Assembly: GCA_035392025.1 (NCBI GenBank)
Contig: DAOPMC010000001.1
Span: 1-64,000, forward strand
Length of the DNA: 64,000 nucleotides
Reading direction: 5' to 3'
Source: DAOPMC01 sp035392025
Lineage (GTDB): Bacteria; Bacillota_I; Bacilli_A; RF39; UBA660
Shown: positions 56,438 to 64,000 of the stretch, in pieces
Layout: the number at the start of each line of letters is the position of its first letter
How positions within the stretch are numbered: the first letter of the stretch is position 1
The notes under the pieces: generated by a model
What the model was told of the DNA's origin: nothing
Database searches by the model: none
Seen by the model: the letters and a program-made list of their open reading frames with translations, nothing else
Translations under genes and position numbers: made by a program

Positions 56438-56482
56438 ATTTCCTCCTAACAAACGATATGCTAGAAAGATTATATTTATACT

Positions 56483-56504
56483 AAAAAAATCCCTTAAGGG
56501 ATTT
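56483..56504 (-). terminator. Terminator after spoVG
   Basis: Minus strand AAATCCC pairs with GGGATTT around TTAA, then T run of seven; 12 bases after the spoVG stop codon. Confidence 0.9.
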
Positions 56505-56515
56505 CTTAAACTAAA

Positions 56516-56773
56516 TTATTCAGCAGTCTTGTATGCTTCTAAGATAGCTTCTTCAAACATTGTACGTGTTTCTGGATTAATTGGATGTGCTATATCACGA
56601 TATCCTCCAGTTGCTGTTTTTCTACTTGGCATTGCGATAAACAACCCATTGTCTCCTTCAATAATTCTAATGTCATGAACTGCAAAGCAATCATCAATAA
56701 GTACTGATGCAATTCCTTTCATACGAGAAGATTCTTTTTCAATCTTACGTACATTAACTGATGTTATTTTCAT
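56516..56773 (-). CDS. spoVG: SpoVG, septation regulator
   Basis: 85 aa. The whole sequence is diagnostic: [37 protein letters not shown], then [28 protein letters not shown]-binding regulator of septation and gene expression, also found in non-sporulating Bacillota, so it does not prove sporulation. Good AAAGGAGG site. Confidence 0.97.
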   Translation of the reverse strand: MKITSVNVRKIEKESSRMKGIASVLIDDCFAVHDIRIIEGDNGLFIAMPSRKTATGGYRDIAHPINPETRTMFEEAILEAYKTAE

Positions 56774-56810
56774 CTTATGTCCTCCTTTAAAGCAAACCGC
56801 TTCTACTTAA

Positions 56811-56839
56811 ATAATATACCAATAATTAACAAAAATCAA
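56811..56839 (-). promoter_or_regulatory. Promoter of spoVG
   Basis: Minus strand TTGATT (56834-56839), 17-base spacer, TATTAT (56811-56816); a sigma-A-type promoter. I do not see a sigma-H-type promoter as in Bacillus. Confidence 0.7.
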
Positions 56840-56855
56840 TTGTTTTTATATATAT

Positions 56856-58433
56856 TTACATCTCAGTTACAACATATGGATCAGCACTAGTTCCAGTACC
56901 TGTCACTTTAACTGTTGGTGCTAAATTTATTACAGGATATACATCCATAGAAGTGCTAGTAGATGTGCTGATAACTTCACCAATACTATTTGTCGATAAC
57001 ATATATGAAACACTGTTACTATATCCATAGGCAGACATGGTAAAATATGATGAAGTTTGTCTTAATATATTAAATTTATTGATAACTCCAAGTTTTAATC
57101 CTGCGTATATTAGTTCATCACTTGATAACAATCCTATTTTTACATCATATAGATATGAATTAGAACAGGCATATGATGGAGAACCACTATTTGCCCTAGT
57201 ATATGCTGAAGATGTATCATTACAGAAACTAGCTGATGATACAAATTTATCATAGTTTGATAAAGTAGAATCATACCATGATTCTAAACTCGTTTTAATC
57301 GCTGAATCCTCTGTTCCACTTCCACCATCATAAGTATACCCCAAATACGTAGATGCATTTGATAGAGCGTTATATGTACTTGCAGTTCCTGTTGCTGTTG
57401 TTTTAACTAATCTTATAGTATCATCTTCATTAACCCTAACAATTCGCCAATTTGAACCTGCAAATAAAACATAATTATTTATAATGTTTCCTCGATAAAA
57501 ATATGTATCCTTACTATCTTGCCCAGTTACTTTATATACCCCGTTTTCCACAGTATATAATGATTGTGCACCATTATTATTATAATAACTCGTACATGTC
57601 GTTAAATTATAGTTTGCATTGTTTGAATCACAATATTGGCAATAATCACTGACATAATAATTACCCATTGTGTCACACACTTTAGTTTGATAGTCTGAAA
57701 CTGATGTTGGGGCATTATCATAATATGTTGAACTTGCAGCAGCTTTGGTAGTTGTAATTGCAGTTGTAATAACATTTTCTTCATCTTCTCCAATTATCAA
57801 ATCTTTTAATAATAATGGTGTCTCCTGAGAAGAAGATACTATTAACTTTTTATGAAAATGTCTTCCTACTATGCTACTTGGTGCATCTGATTTTATCCAA
57901 GTATTTAGTGAATATGTAACAGATGCTCCTACATTTAATGATACTCTTAATATTTGTCCTCCTGTAGTTAGTTCCATAGGTTCATAAGTAATTGAGTTTG
58001 TCTCATCTATTAACTGATATCTAACATTATTATTATCAAGCAGATTAGAATTACATCCACAAGTCGTAATTGCATCCGTATCGTTTTCTAAAGTTAAAGT
58101 TACGATTGCTTTTACATTGCCACTATTTGTTACTCTAAATTTATATGGTGTTTGTAATATTCCTTCCGCATCACTTTTAGGAAGTGCATTGGTAAGTGAT
58201 ATTGTGCCGCCTAGACCAGTTGCTGTATCATCAAAAGTAACACTAAGAGAACCAACAGTTACCGTATTATGCCCAGTTCCTTCATCTAAATCAGTAAATA
58301 TGGCAAAACTAGAACCCGCAATTAAAAATACTAACACAAAAATTGATATGAAACTTATAATTGCTTCCTTACCATATTTTTGTATTAATCTTTCTTTTTT
58401 TAATTTTAAGTATCCTAGTCTTTCTTTTTCCAT
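56856..58433 (-). CDS. TasA-like exported protein with large C-terminal domain
   Basis: 525 aa. Basic N-terminus and helix (about 24-44) ending AGSSFAIFTDLDEG, the SipW-type signal pattern, then a TasA/camelysin-like beta domain (about 50-205) with TVTVGSLSVTFDDTATG. A linker of alternating Thr/Ala (about 215-235) leads to a Cys-containing region (CDTMGNYYVSDYCQYC), and then a C-terminal domain (about 310-525) with FAGSNWRIVRVNEDDTIRLV, KIGLLSSDELIYAG and VYPVINLAPTVKV; this type occurs in many gut Bacillota surface proteins, function unknown. No LPXTG. It precedes spoVG on the same strand. Confidence 0.75.
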   Translation of the reverse strand: MEKERLGYLKLKKERLIQKYGKEAIISFISIFVLVFLIAGSSFAIFTDLDEGTGHNTVTVGSLSVTFDDTATGLGGTISLTNALPKSDAEGILQTPYKFRVTNSGNVKAIVTLTLENDTDAITTCGCNSNLLDNNNVRYQLIDETNSITYEPMELTTGGQILRVSLNVGASVTYSLNTWIKSDAPSSIVGRHFHKKLIVSSSQETPLLLKDLIIGEDEENVITTAITTTKAAASSTYYDNAPTSVSDYQTKVCDTMGNYYVSDYCQYCDSNNANYNLTTCTSYYNNNGAQSLYTVENGVYKVTGQDSKDTYFYRGNIINNYVLFAGSNWRIVRVNEDDTIRLVKTTATGTASTYNALSNASTYLGYTYDGGSGTEDSAIKTSLESWYDSTLSNYDKFVSSASFCNDTSSAYTRANSGSPSYACSNSYLYDVKIGLLSSDELIYAGLKLGVINKFNILRQTSSYFTMSAYGYSNSVSYMLSTNSIGEVISTSTSTSMDVYPVINLAPTVKVTGTGTSADPYVVTEM

Positions 58434-58463
58434 GATACACCTACTATATATTATACCATTTTT

Positions 58464-58472
58464 ATTATAACA
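58464..58472 (-). promoter_or_regulatory. Extended -10 promoter of the 525-aa TasA-like gene
   Basis: Minus strand TGTTATAAT, 30 bases before the start codon, just downstream of veg. Confidence 0.6.
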
Positions 58473-58486
58473 TATTTTTTATAGAT

Positions 58487-58705
58487 TTAAACCCCTTTTA
58501 TAACCAAATTTTTGATTAGAACATCGTTATAAGAAAAAGATTTAATTGATCTTGTATTTATTTCTTTAACCAAAAAAACTCTATTGTAAGTCTCTACTAT
58601 AACCCCTTCAAACTCTTCTATTTGATTTCTGCTACCATTTATCCTAAAAGATAGACTTTTCCCAACATTAGATTTTATATATTCTTTTATATGTTCTAAA
58701 CTCAT
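58487..58705 (-). CDS. veg: Veg protein (DUF1021)
   Basis: 72 aa. IKSNVGKSLSFRINGSRNQIEEFEGVIVETYNRVFLVK matches the Veg family, in Bacillus a stimulator of extracellular matrix (biofilm) genes, acting on SinR. It overlaps yabG by 4 bases (ATGA). Downstream of it lies the TasA-like gene, an attractive but unproven link to matrix control. Confidence 0.85.
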   Translation of the reverse strand: MSLEHIKEYIKSNVGKSLSFRINGSRNQIEEFEGVIVETYNRVFLVKEINTRSIKSFSYNDVLIKNLVIKGV

Positions 58706-59487
58706 CTAGGATACCCCGTATACATCATTCCCTCTGTTATTATTCCACCCATGCCATTTGCACCATACTTAGTTTTATTTAATATTTTTAATAATTCTAT
58801 ATCTCTTCCTTTTTGAGATAAACTTACACTCGATGCAATTATCGCTGGATCTAAGGCGTGAATATTTATTCTTTTAGGACTAGATGCAAAATTTGATCCT
58901 GACTTTATTAATTCTTCATAATTTGATTGACATGCACCTGCTATAATAACTAACTTTTCGTGAGACTTTTCATATTTCCTAGCTTCTCTTACTGCCTTTA
59001 TAAAATTATCGCTATTTTTATAATTGGTAGAATCATTTATATCATCTTGTCTTTTATAATAGGCATCATGTCCTGTTATTACAACAATATCTGGATTTAT
59101 ATCTTCTAATTGTTTTCTTATATTTAGATGAACTACATTTTCTTTTAGTAATATCCCATATGCTAAAATATCCATCTTTTTATAAAAATCCATACATCTT
59201 TTTAAATAGTCTTCGTCAGCATCAATATGAAGAATCTTCCCGGGTAAATAAAAATATTCACTACGATCTAATTCATCGCTTTTGATTCTATCATACGCTT
59301 CTTCATCATCTAAGATATCATCATAGCAATTATCGCACTTTTTTAAATCATCGATCTTACTATCTGCAACAAGTCTGACATTAACACCCTTTAATATGAC
59401 CATCTCATCTTTTAAATCAATAATTTTAAATACAATATCATTATTATAAGAATTTCTAGTAACCAAATCCCCTATATTAAAAAGCAT
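58702..59487 (-). CDS. yabG: Sporulation-specific protease YabG
   Basis: 261 aa. Family blocks: GDLVTRNSYNNDIVFKI at the start, LPGKILHIDADEDYLKRCMDFYKK, VITGHDAYYK, VIIAGACQSNYEELIKSGSNFASSPKRINIHALDPA. In Bacillus a mother-cell protease that processes coat proteins; in Clostridia it also processes spore germination proteins. Operon order ksgA-yabG-veg is conserved. Confidence 0.93.
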   Translation of the reverse strand: MLFNIGDLVTRNSYNNDIVFKIIDLKDEMVILKGVNVRLVADSKIDDLKKCDNCYDDILDDEEAYDRIKSDELDRSEYFYLPGKILHIDADEDYLKRCMDFYKKMDILAYGILLKENVVHLNIRKQLEDINPDIVVITGHDAYYKRQDDINDSTNYKNSDNFIKAVREARKYEKSHEKLVIIAGACQSNYEELIKSGSNFASSPKRINIHALDPAIIASSVSLSQKGRDIELLKILNKTKYGANGMGGIITEGMMYTGYPR

Positions 59488-59570
59488 ATAATCATCTCCA
59501 AATAATTATATGCTCTATTCTAATAAAATATTATTTATTTAAATATATCCATGAATACATTTAAACCAAT

Positions 59571-59599
59571 CATATATATCAATAATTTCAAATAGTCAA
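59571..59599 (-). promoter_or_regulatory. Candidate promoter of yabG-veg
   Basis: Minus strand TTGACT (59594-59599), 17-base spacer, TATATG (59571-59576). It lies in the 173-base gap after ksgA, which otherwise holds an AT-rich hairpin (59599-59624) and nothing I can identify. Confidence 0.45.
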
Positions 59600-59624
59600 G
59601 TTTTGAAAATATTTTTTCAAAACT
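59599..59624 (-). repeat. Perfect 11-bp hairpin between ksgA and yabG
   Basis: AGTTTTGAAAA (59599-59609) and its exact reverse complement (59614-59624) flank a 4-base loop, ending in CTTGACT that overlaps the candidate promoter. No T run follows on the minus strand, so a terminator is less likely than a regulatory or RNA-end element. Confidence 0.45.
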
Positions 59625-59660
59625 TTGCTCTTTGTCTACTTTAGGAAAAATATTTCCAAA

Positions 59661-60446
59661 TTAAGACAATTTATTTGCAATATCACAAAATATATTGACA
59701 CTTAATACTTCACTTCTAGTATTTAAATCATATCCATGTTCTTTTAATACTTCTTCAATTCTATTTAAATCATACTCTTTTAAATTATTTCTAATAGTTT
59801 TTCTTTTATATCTAAAGCTATCTCTAACTAATTTAAAAAACAAGTCTTCATTCTTAACAAATATTCTATCCTTGCTCTCTAATTTGATGATTACACTGTC
59901 AACATTAGGCTTAGGTATAAAACACGTTCTATTTACAACAAATAGCTTCTTAATGTCATAAAAATAATTTAAAAATACTGTAATAGATCCATAATCTTTA
60001 GTACTTGGTTTAGCACAGAATCTATCTCCTACTTCTTTTTGAACCATTAAGACAACGCTTGTAGTATTAATACCGCTGTTTATAATATGTTCTATTATTG
60101 GGGTTGTTATGTAATAAGGAACATTGGCAATTACATAAATATTTTTATAATTATACTTATCAACATCCCTGTTAATATCTCTTTTTAGAAAATCATCATA
60201 GATTATTTCATAATTAGCATAGGATTTTAAATTTTTGTTTATGTGTTTTTCTAGAAATTTATCTATCTCATATCCAATAACAAAAGATGAACTTTTACAT
60301 AAATATTTAGTTAAATTAGCAGAACCCACTCCTATTTCAATAACTAACGACTCATCCATAATATTACTTTCTCTAACTATTTTTTCTATTACATTATTAT
60401 CTACTAAAAAGTTTTGACCAAATTTCTTTTTAAATTTAAAATCCAT
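59661..60446 (-). CDS. ksgA: 16S rRNA dimethyladenosine transferase
   Basis: Dimethylates A1518/A1519 in 16S rRNA. KKKFGQNFLVD at the start, SAM-binding VIEIGVGSANLTKYL (about 35-50) and catalytic NVPYYITTPI (about 110) are clear. 261 aa. ATG 60446 follows GGTGAT. A TGATATTAT extended -10 lies at 60462-60470 and covers the earlier in-frame ATG, supporting this start. Confidence 0.94.
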   Translation of the reverse strand: MDFKFKKKFGQNFLVDNNVIEKIVRESNIMDESLVIEIGVGSANLTKYLCKSSSFVIGYEIDKFLEKHINKNLKSYANYEIIYDDFLKRDINRDVDKYNYKNIYVIANVPYYITTPIIEHIINSGINTTSVVLMVQKEVGDRFCAKPSTKDYGSITVFLNYFYDIKKLFVVNRTCFIPKPNVDSVIIKLESKDRIFVKNEDLFFKLVRDSFRYKRKTIRNNLKEYDLNRIEEVLKEHGYDLNTRSEVLSVNIFCDIANKLS

Positions 60447-60471
60447 ATTATCACCACTCATATAATATCAT

Positions 60472-60499
60472 AAAAAAAACTGTTATGCATTAACAGTTT
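60472..60499 (-). terminator. Terminator of the signal-peptidase operon
   Basis: Minus strand AAACTGTTA pairs with TAACAGTTT around ATGCA, followed by eight T. It overlaps the end of the 174-aa membrane gene and closes the TasA-SipW-like operon. Confidence 0.85.
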
Positions 60500-61007
60500 C
60501 TTCAGTTTCTATCTTTTCTACAACTTCTTCTTTAGGCAATTCTTCAACTACTTCTATAACTTTCTCTTTTACTACTTTTTTTTCTCTAAAGATTCTATAA
60601 TTTATTACAAGCACAAGATCTGATATAAACAATAAATAAATAAGTAATTTAATAGTACCTAAGTTATCAGATAAATAAGATGGACTATAATTAATACCAT
60701 ACTTGTAATATAGCATCATATTAGTATCAAATTTAGCACGATAACCAATATATACTATTGCACCAAGTACAATTACTGCTGTTATGTTATAGAAGAAATT
60801 ACGATTAATTATTTTTTGGCGTCCCATAAGATTAATAATATACATAATTAGTAAAAGTACAAATGGTAACATAATAGGGATTGAATCTGTTACTGATTTA
60901 TCAAGTCTTGTATAAGTCAGCAGTAATCCATAAAATATTAAACCCATAGCTACAAGTAATAAAAGTATTCTTAAAACTACAAATAAGCCATTTATTAACT
61001 GCTTCAT
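60483..61007 (-). CDS. Four-helix membrane protein with acidic C-terminal tail
   Basis: 174 aa; not recognised. Four hydrophobic segments (about 9-30, 41-62, 72-90, 115-135), then a charged tail of about 40 residues rich in Lys, Glu and Val. The signal peptidase at 61686-62408 has a similar charged tail, suggesting the two could contact each other. It overlaps the 237-aa gene by 4 bases, so it belongs to the same operon and probably assists export or assembly. Confidence 0.65.
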   Translation of the reverse strand: MKQLINGLFVVLRILLLLVAMGLIFYGLLLTYTRLDKSVTDSIPIMLPFVLLLIMYIINLMGRQKIINRNFFYNITAVIVLGAIVYIGYRAKFDTNMMLYYKYGINYSPSYLSDNLGTIKLLIYLLFISDLVLVINYRIFREKKVVKEKVIEVVEELPKEEVVEKIETEETVNA

Positions 61008-61717
61008 TGTGTCACCTCCCCAGTTGTTGCTGTTGCTCTTACTTCTTCTAAATAATCAACAATTTCATCAAGTATATTTGCTGATTGTTCATAATTATCT
61101 AAAAGTCTTTCATAAATAACTTTTGTTGGATTATATATGGTATTTCTAGTATCAACTGTAGTATAGCTGTAGGAACTATTTCCCATTAGCCAATTTTCTA
61201 ACACTGTATTACTAGCTGTTATTTGATAAATAACCGGTTGATGCATTGCTAGCGTGCTAACCATTTTTTCATCTTCATATAAGTCAGATGATGCCGTTGT
61301 TCTTATTACTCCCATTTGATAAGCTAAACATTCTCCTCTAAATGAATTGAAATCTTTATAATAAGTGTAATTAGTAAAAGCATCTGCTGTTTCGATAGGT
61401 GTCTTGTAAAGTTCCATTTTTTTAAATTCATCAGTACATATTTTTAGTCCTAATCTAATTTTTTCATAATATATAGCTTTATTATTAACACCAAATACAG
61501 TAAAACTAATTGTTGAAAGTCTATTATCAGCATCATCTATTTTTTTTACAATGTTTTCTCTTTTTGTTTTTCCTTCGTCATTAATATAATAATCATATTG
61601 CAGTTCTTGTGCATGATAGACATTAGCAAATATTAAATACCCTGCCATAAGCAAAGAGATAATTAAAATTGCACCAACTAATAAATTAATTAATTCCCCA
61701 AAAGTCTTCTTCAGCAT
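61004..61717 (-). CDS. Membrane-anchored extracytoplasmic protein in the signal-peptidase operon
   Basis: 237 aa from ATG 61717 behind AGAGGGAAG; a TTG start upstream is unlikely. One helix (about 8-34) and an external domain of about 200 residues with a helical middle and a C-terminal helix (ERLLDNYEQSANILDEIVDYLEEV). Two Cys (KICTDEF, GECLAYQ) could pair. No family recognised. Its start lies 31 bases inside the signal peptidase gene, so the two are coupled. Candidate partner or chaperone of the exported TasA-like proteins. Confidence 0.65.
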   Translation of the reverse strand: MLKKTFGELINLLVGAILIISLLMAGYLIFANVYHAQELQYDYYINDEGKTKRENIVKKIDDADNRLSTISFTVFGVNNKAIYYEKIRLGLKICTDEFKKMELYKTPIETADAFTNYTYYKDFNSFRGECLAYQMGVIRTTASSDLYEDEKMVSTLAMHQPVIYQITASNTVLENWLMGNSSYSYTTVDTRNTIYNPTKVIYERLLDNYEQSANILDEIVDYLEEVRATATTGEVTQ

Positions 61718-62408
61718 CTTCTTCCCTCTTTTCAATTCTTTTTTCTTCTATTATAACTTTTTTCTCAGGTTCTTTATGTTCTACTTCTACAGGAGTGGTA
61801 ATTGTTTTAACATTATCTATATTAGTAGTTTCTTGTAGATTTCTTTTTCTTTCTAGTAATTTCTTTCTCCTGGTAAATATTTTTACGAAGTCAAATATAA
61901 TTATACCCATACACGGAACTACTATCGCAACTAGCCAACCAAATTTGGTCGCTAAGAATTGTTGAATATATCCTATCTTTGGTATTTTTAAAATAACTTT
62001 ACCCATTATATTTTTAGTAAGTACTGCTGGAGAATCTTCGGTATTATTAGCATCACCTTTTGTAACATAAGCTGTCTCTCCATCACGAAGTGTTATTTTG
62101 ACAATTCTGTGAGTAACAGTAATACCTTGTGTATATGTTCCATCCGATATATATGTTACAACATCACCTATTGCATATACATCATCTTTCGTTTTAAAAG
62201 TTATTATCATATCCCCAGCTTTAATCTTAGGGGACATGCTTTGGGTTAGGATAACATACATATTAAAAGGAACTTTATCTAATTTATCTTGTTTTTGCAT
62301 TACTTTGATATATACTACATACGCTGCAAGAAGTACTATTAAGATAAGCAAAAGCGTAAGAATAGTTTTAGATATTATTCTTAAAATTAATGCTATTTTT
62401 TTCTTCAT
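61686..62408 (-). CDS. sipW: ER-type signal peptidase I (SipW-like)
   Basis: 240 aa. An N-terminal helix (about 8-36), then the catalytic serine in ILTQSMSPKIKAGD (Ser57), and His100 in VTHRIV instead of the Lys of the common prokaryotic enzymes, as in ER-type peptidases such as SipW. GDANNTED (about 118-125) is box E. A second helix (about 155-175) near the C-terminus precedes a charged cytoplasmic tail of about 65 residues. In Bacillus SipW processes TasA and TapA. Two TasA-like genes precede it in the operon and three lie elsewhere in the window. Confidence 0.88.
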   Translation of the reverse strand: MKKKIALILRIISKTILTLLLILIVLLAAYVVYIKVMQKQDKLDKVPFNMYVILTQSMSPKIKAGDMIITFKTKDDVYAIGDVVTYISDGTYTQGITVTHRIVKITLRDGETAYVTKGDANNTEDSPAVLTKNIMGKVILKIPKIGYIQQFLATKFGWLVAIVVPCMGIIIFDFVKIFTRRKKLLERKRNLQETTNIDNVKTITTPVEVEHKEPEKKVIIEEKRIEKREEDAEEDFWGIN

Positions 62409-62420
62409 AATTTCACCCTT

Positions 62421-63194
62421 TTATTCTACATATCCTATAACATTTACAATACATTTAAAAGTTCTAGTTGTATTATCTAATTCATAATTATTGGCAACCC
62501 AAAGTCTAAGACGATATGAATTTGTTTGAGTTGTGGTAAGTTCTTTTGTATATAATTTTTTAGCATTTGAGGCATGAGTGCTATTATCTAAATTTGTATA
62601 TGTTGGAATTACTCCCGTAAAACCAGATGCTGCTGCTCCATTTTCCTCTAAATAAACTTTAATATATGCTGGATCTAATTTTAAACCACTTATTAATGCT
62701 TCTGTAAGATATATTTCATATGTTACTTTTTTAACTTTAGGATTATTATTTAAGTTAAAAGTAATTTGAAAATCAAAGTATTCGTTTGTCCCAGATAACG
62801 CTTTACCAAGTTCATCAGTCATAGGATAAGCATTTACTATATCAATAGCTGAATCAGCTTCGCTATAAGAAAATAGTACCATTCCAACATCAATATTGTT
62901 AGAGCCTCCCGTTGAACCACCATTATTAACATAATCTGTTATAGAAAAGGTGATAAATGATGCTCCTGCAATTAATGCTACTAACATAACAATTAGTAAC
63001 CAAATGGGTACTATTCCTCTATTTGGTTTTATATATAACTGTTGTCCTACTACTATATTAGTATCTTCAAGTTCATTAATTTTTATGATAGACTTTTCAG
63101 TTACATCATATTTATCTGCAATAGATGCTAAAGTATCATTTTCTTTTACTATATATATAATATATCTTAAATTGTCATTCTTATCTTTTACCAT
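62421..63194 (-). CDS. LysM-domain protein with SipW-type membrane segment
   Basis: 257 aa. A LysM domain (about residues 8-56) lies before the single hydrophobic helix (about 62-84); positive charges before the helix predict a cytoplasmic N-terminus. The helix ends ASFITFSITDYVNNGG. The outer domain (about 90-257) is TasA/camelysin-like, with segments similar to the 221-aa protein at 63306-63971 (YPMTDELGKALSG vs YPMTYDKGHSTN; RLRLWVANNYELDNTTRTFKC vs RIQFWVDDEYDLTTNDN). A LysM on the inner side is odd. It starts 13 bases before the peptidase gene. Confidence 0.75.
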   Translation of the reverse strand: MVKDKNDNLRYIIYIVKENDTLASIADKYDVTEKSIIKINELEDTNIVVGQQLYIKPNRGIVPIWLLIVMLVALIAGASFITFSITDYVNNGGSTGGSNNIDVGMVLFSYSEADSAIDIVNAYPMTDELGKALSGTNEYFDFQITFNLNNNPKVKKVTYEIYLTEALISGLKLDPAYIKVYLEENGAAASGFTGVIPTYTNLDNSTHASNAKKLYTKELTTTQTNSYRLRLWVANNYELDNTTRTFKCIVNVIGYVE

Positions 63195-63233
63195 AAAATA
63201 CTAGCATCCTCTCTTACACTATCTCTATTATTG

Positions 63234-63242
63234 ATAATAACA
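63234..63242 (-). promoter_or_regulatory. Extended -10 promoter of the LysM-signal-peptidase operon
   Basis: Minus strand TGTTATTAT, about 40 bases before the LysM-protein start and just past the terminator of the upstream TasA-like gene. Confidence 0.5.
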
Positions 63243-63261
63243 TAAATTTTAATAAAAATAA

Positions 63262-63289
63262 ATAAAAAAGACTTATTTTTCATAAGTCT
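63262..63289 (-). terminator. Terminator after the 221-aa TasA-like gene
   Basis: Minus strand AGACTTAT pairs with ATAAGTCT around GAAAA, followed by six T. The abundant fibre-type protein gene may thus be transcribed separately from the peptidase operon. Confidence 0.85.
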
Positions 63290-63305
63290 AATCATATTAA
63301 ATAAA

Positions 63306-63971
63306 TTATGCTGTTGCTTGAACATTTACTTTGAATGTATATGTTGCTGCTGTTGTTGTATTTGAAATTGTATCATTTGATGTAGTATTATCATTTGTTG
63401 TTAAATCATATTCATCATCTACCCAAAATTGAATACGGAATGTTTCATTTGCTGCTGTTGTAATTTGCCTTGAAGCAAAATAGTTAGTTGCTGACATATA
63501 ACTACCAAGTACTTTTGGTGCTAATGTCCATGTTCCTGATGCAGCAAGGCACGCTGCCTCTGTGTCTCCGGTTCCTGAGCAACTTCCATATCCTTCAACT
63601 GCTTTACCATTAGCATCTACTTCAACAAAGTTAATTTTAGTTTCATCTAAATCACCTGTTTGAGATACTTCAGTAAAGTATAGTACATATGTAAAAGTAA
63701 CTCCAGATGCAAGTGTTGGTACTACAGTAAATGTATAATAATTAGTGTTAGTACTGTGGCCTTTATCATATGTCATTGGATATTGATTTGTTAAAGTTGC
63801 TACAGTTTCATCACTAAATGCTATAGATAACTGTGAAGTAGAGATAGATGATGTTCTTGTACCAGTAGCACTAAAGCTATACATTGCATAAGATACTCCA
63901 ACTACTGCAATAACTAGTACTAAAACAGCTACAATAGAAAGTATTATTTGCTTTGAATTATTTTTTTCCAT
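63306..63971 (-). CDS. TasA/camelysin-like exported protein
   Basis: 221 aa. Short N-terminus MEKNNSKQ, a helix (about 9-30) ending VVGVSYAMYSFSATGTRT, the classic SipW-dependent pattern, then a beta-rich mature domain of about 190 residues ending in Thr/Asn-rich strands (TTAATYTFKVNVQATA). It has a Cys pair in YGSCSGTGDTEAACLAA. A strong AGGAGG site (just after 63971) and its own terminator suggest high expression. It is the likely main subunit of a surface fibre or matrix; that is inference from the TasA family. Confidence 0.8.
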   Translation of the reverse strand: MEKNNSKQIILSIVAVLVLVIAVVGVSYAMYSFSATGTRTSSISTSQLSIAFSDETVATLTNQYPMTYDKGHSTNTNYYTFTVVPTLASGVTFTYVLYFTEVSQTGDLDETKINFVEVDANGKAVEGYGSCSGTGDTEAACLAASGTWTLAPKVLGSYMSATNYFASRQITTAANETFRIQFWVDDEYDLTTNDNTTSNDTISNTTTAATYTFKVNVQATA

Positions 63972-64000
63972 TTGTTCCTCCTTTATATATTTTTAATAGC

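Noticed and set aside
1..64000. Use of TGA for Trp, as in Mollicutes
   Set aside because: TGA ends several genes (yabP, eno, the 113-aa gene) and no conserved Trp position is encoded by TGA.
1..64000. CRISPR array or tRNA genes
   Set aside because: No evenly spaced direct repeats were seen, and no tRNA cloverleaf other than the tRNA-like end of tmRNA was recognised by eye.

Overview
The window is a 64 kb stretch of a very AT-rich, low-GC Gram-positive (Bacillota) chromosome that uses the standard bacterial code: TGG encodes Trp and TGA is a real stop, for example at the end of yabP. The gene orders secG-rnr-smpB-ssrA, yabP-yabQ-divIC, ksgA-yabG-veg, cysS-mrnC-rlmB-sigH and rpsL-rpsG-fusA-tuf are those of Bacilli and Clostridia. 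Small genes, tight operons, losses inside conserved blocks (no ecfT, spoIIE, hpt or yacP) and a tmRNA tag ending in AFA, as in Mollicutes, suggest a streamlined uncultured Bacilli lineage close to the Mollicutes, such as the RF39 type. That placement is inference; no rRNA gene is present to test it.

Layout. 0-5 kb: rubrerythrin, truA with two degenerate EcfA-type ATPases but no EcfT, an SDR oxidoreductase and a DUF4143-type ATPase. 5-14 kb: spo0A, glycolysis (tpiA, pgk, gap), a GT4 glycosyltransferase, a nucleoside kinase, clpP and a lipid kinase. 14-24 kb: the str operon, then uvrA-lgt-trxB with a 35-residue membrane microprotein. 24-28 kb: trans-translation (ssrA, smpB, rnr, secG) with a TasA-like exported protein gene inserted. 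28-40 kb: a Ca/Na exchanger, eno, murD, a Fem-type transferase, whiA-yvcK and the sigH neighbourhood. 40-47 kb: a large glycine-rich/discoidin adhesin, a ClpC-type unfoldase with a 5' frameshift and an IS3-family element. 47-56 kb: a transporter with an inserted zinc ribbon, lysS under a T-box, dusB, a DinJ-YafQ toxin-antitoxin pair, ftsH, tilS and divIC. 56-64 kb: sporulation-associated yabQ, yabP, spoVG, veg and yabG, then an operon with an ER-type (SipW-like) signal peptidase and TasA-like substrates.

Two themes connect the genes. First, a reduced sporulation programme is kept (spo0A with a perfect 0A box upstream, sigH, spoVG, yabP, yabQ, yabG, veg). Second, there is a surface or matrix export system: a Ser-His signal peptidase, two linked accessory membrane proteins, and five exported proteins with SipW-style N-termini at 24.8, 40.8, 56.9, 62.4 and 63.3 kb. 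None of these proteins shows an LPXTG anchor. One carries a LysM domain on what looks like the cytoplasmic side of its membrane helix.
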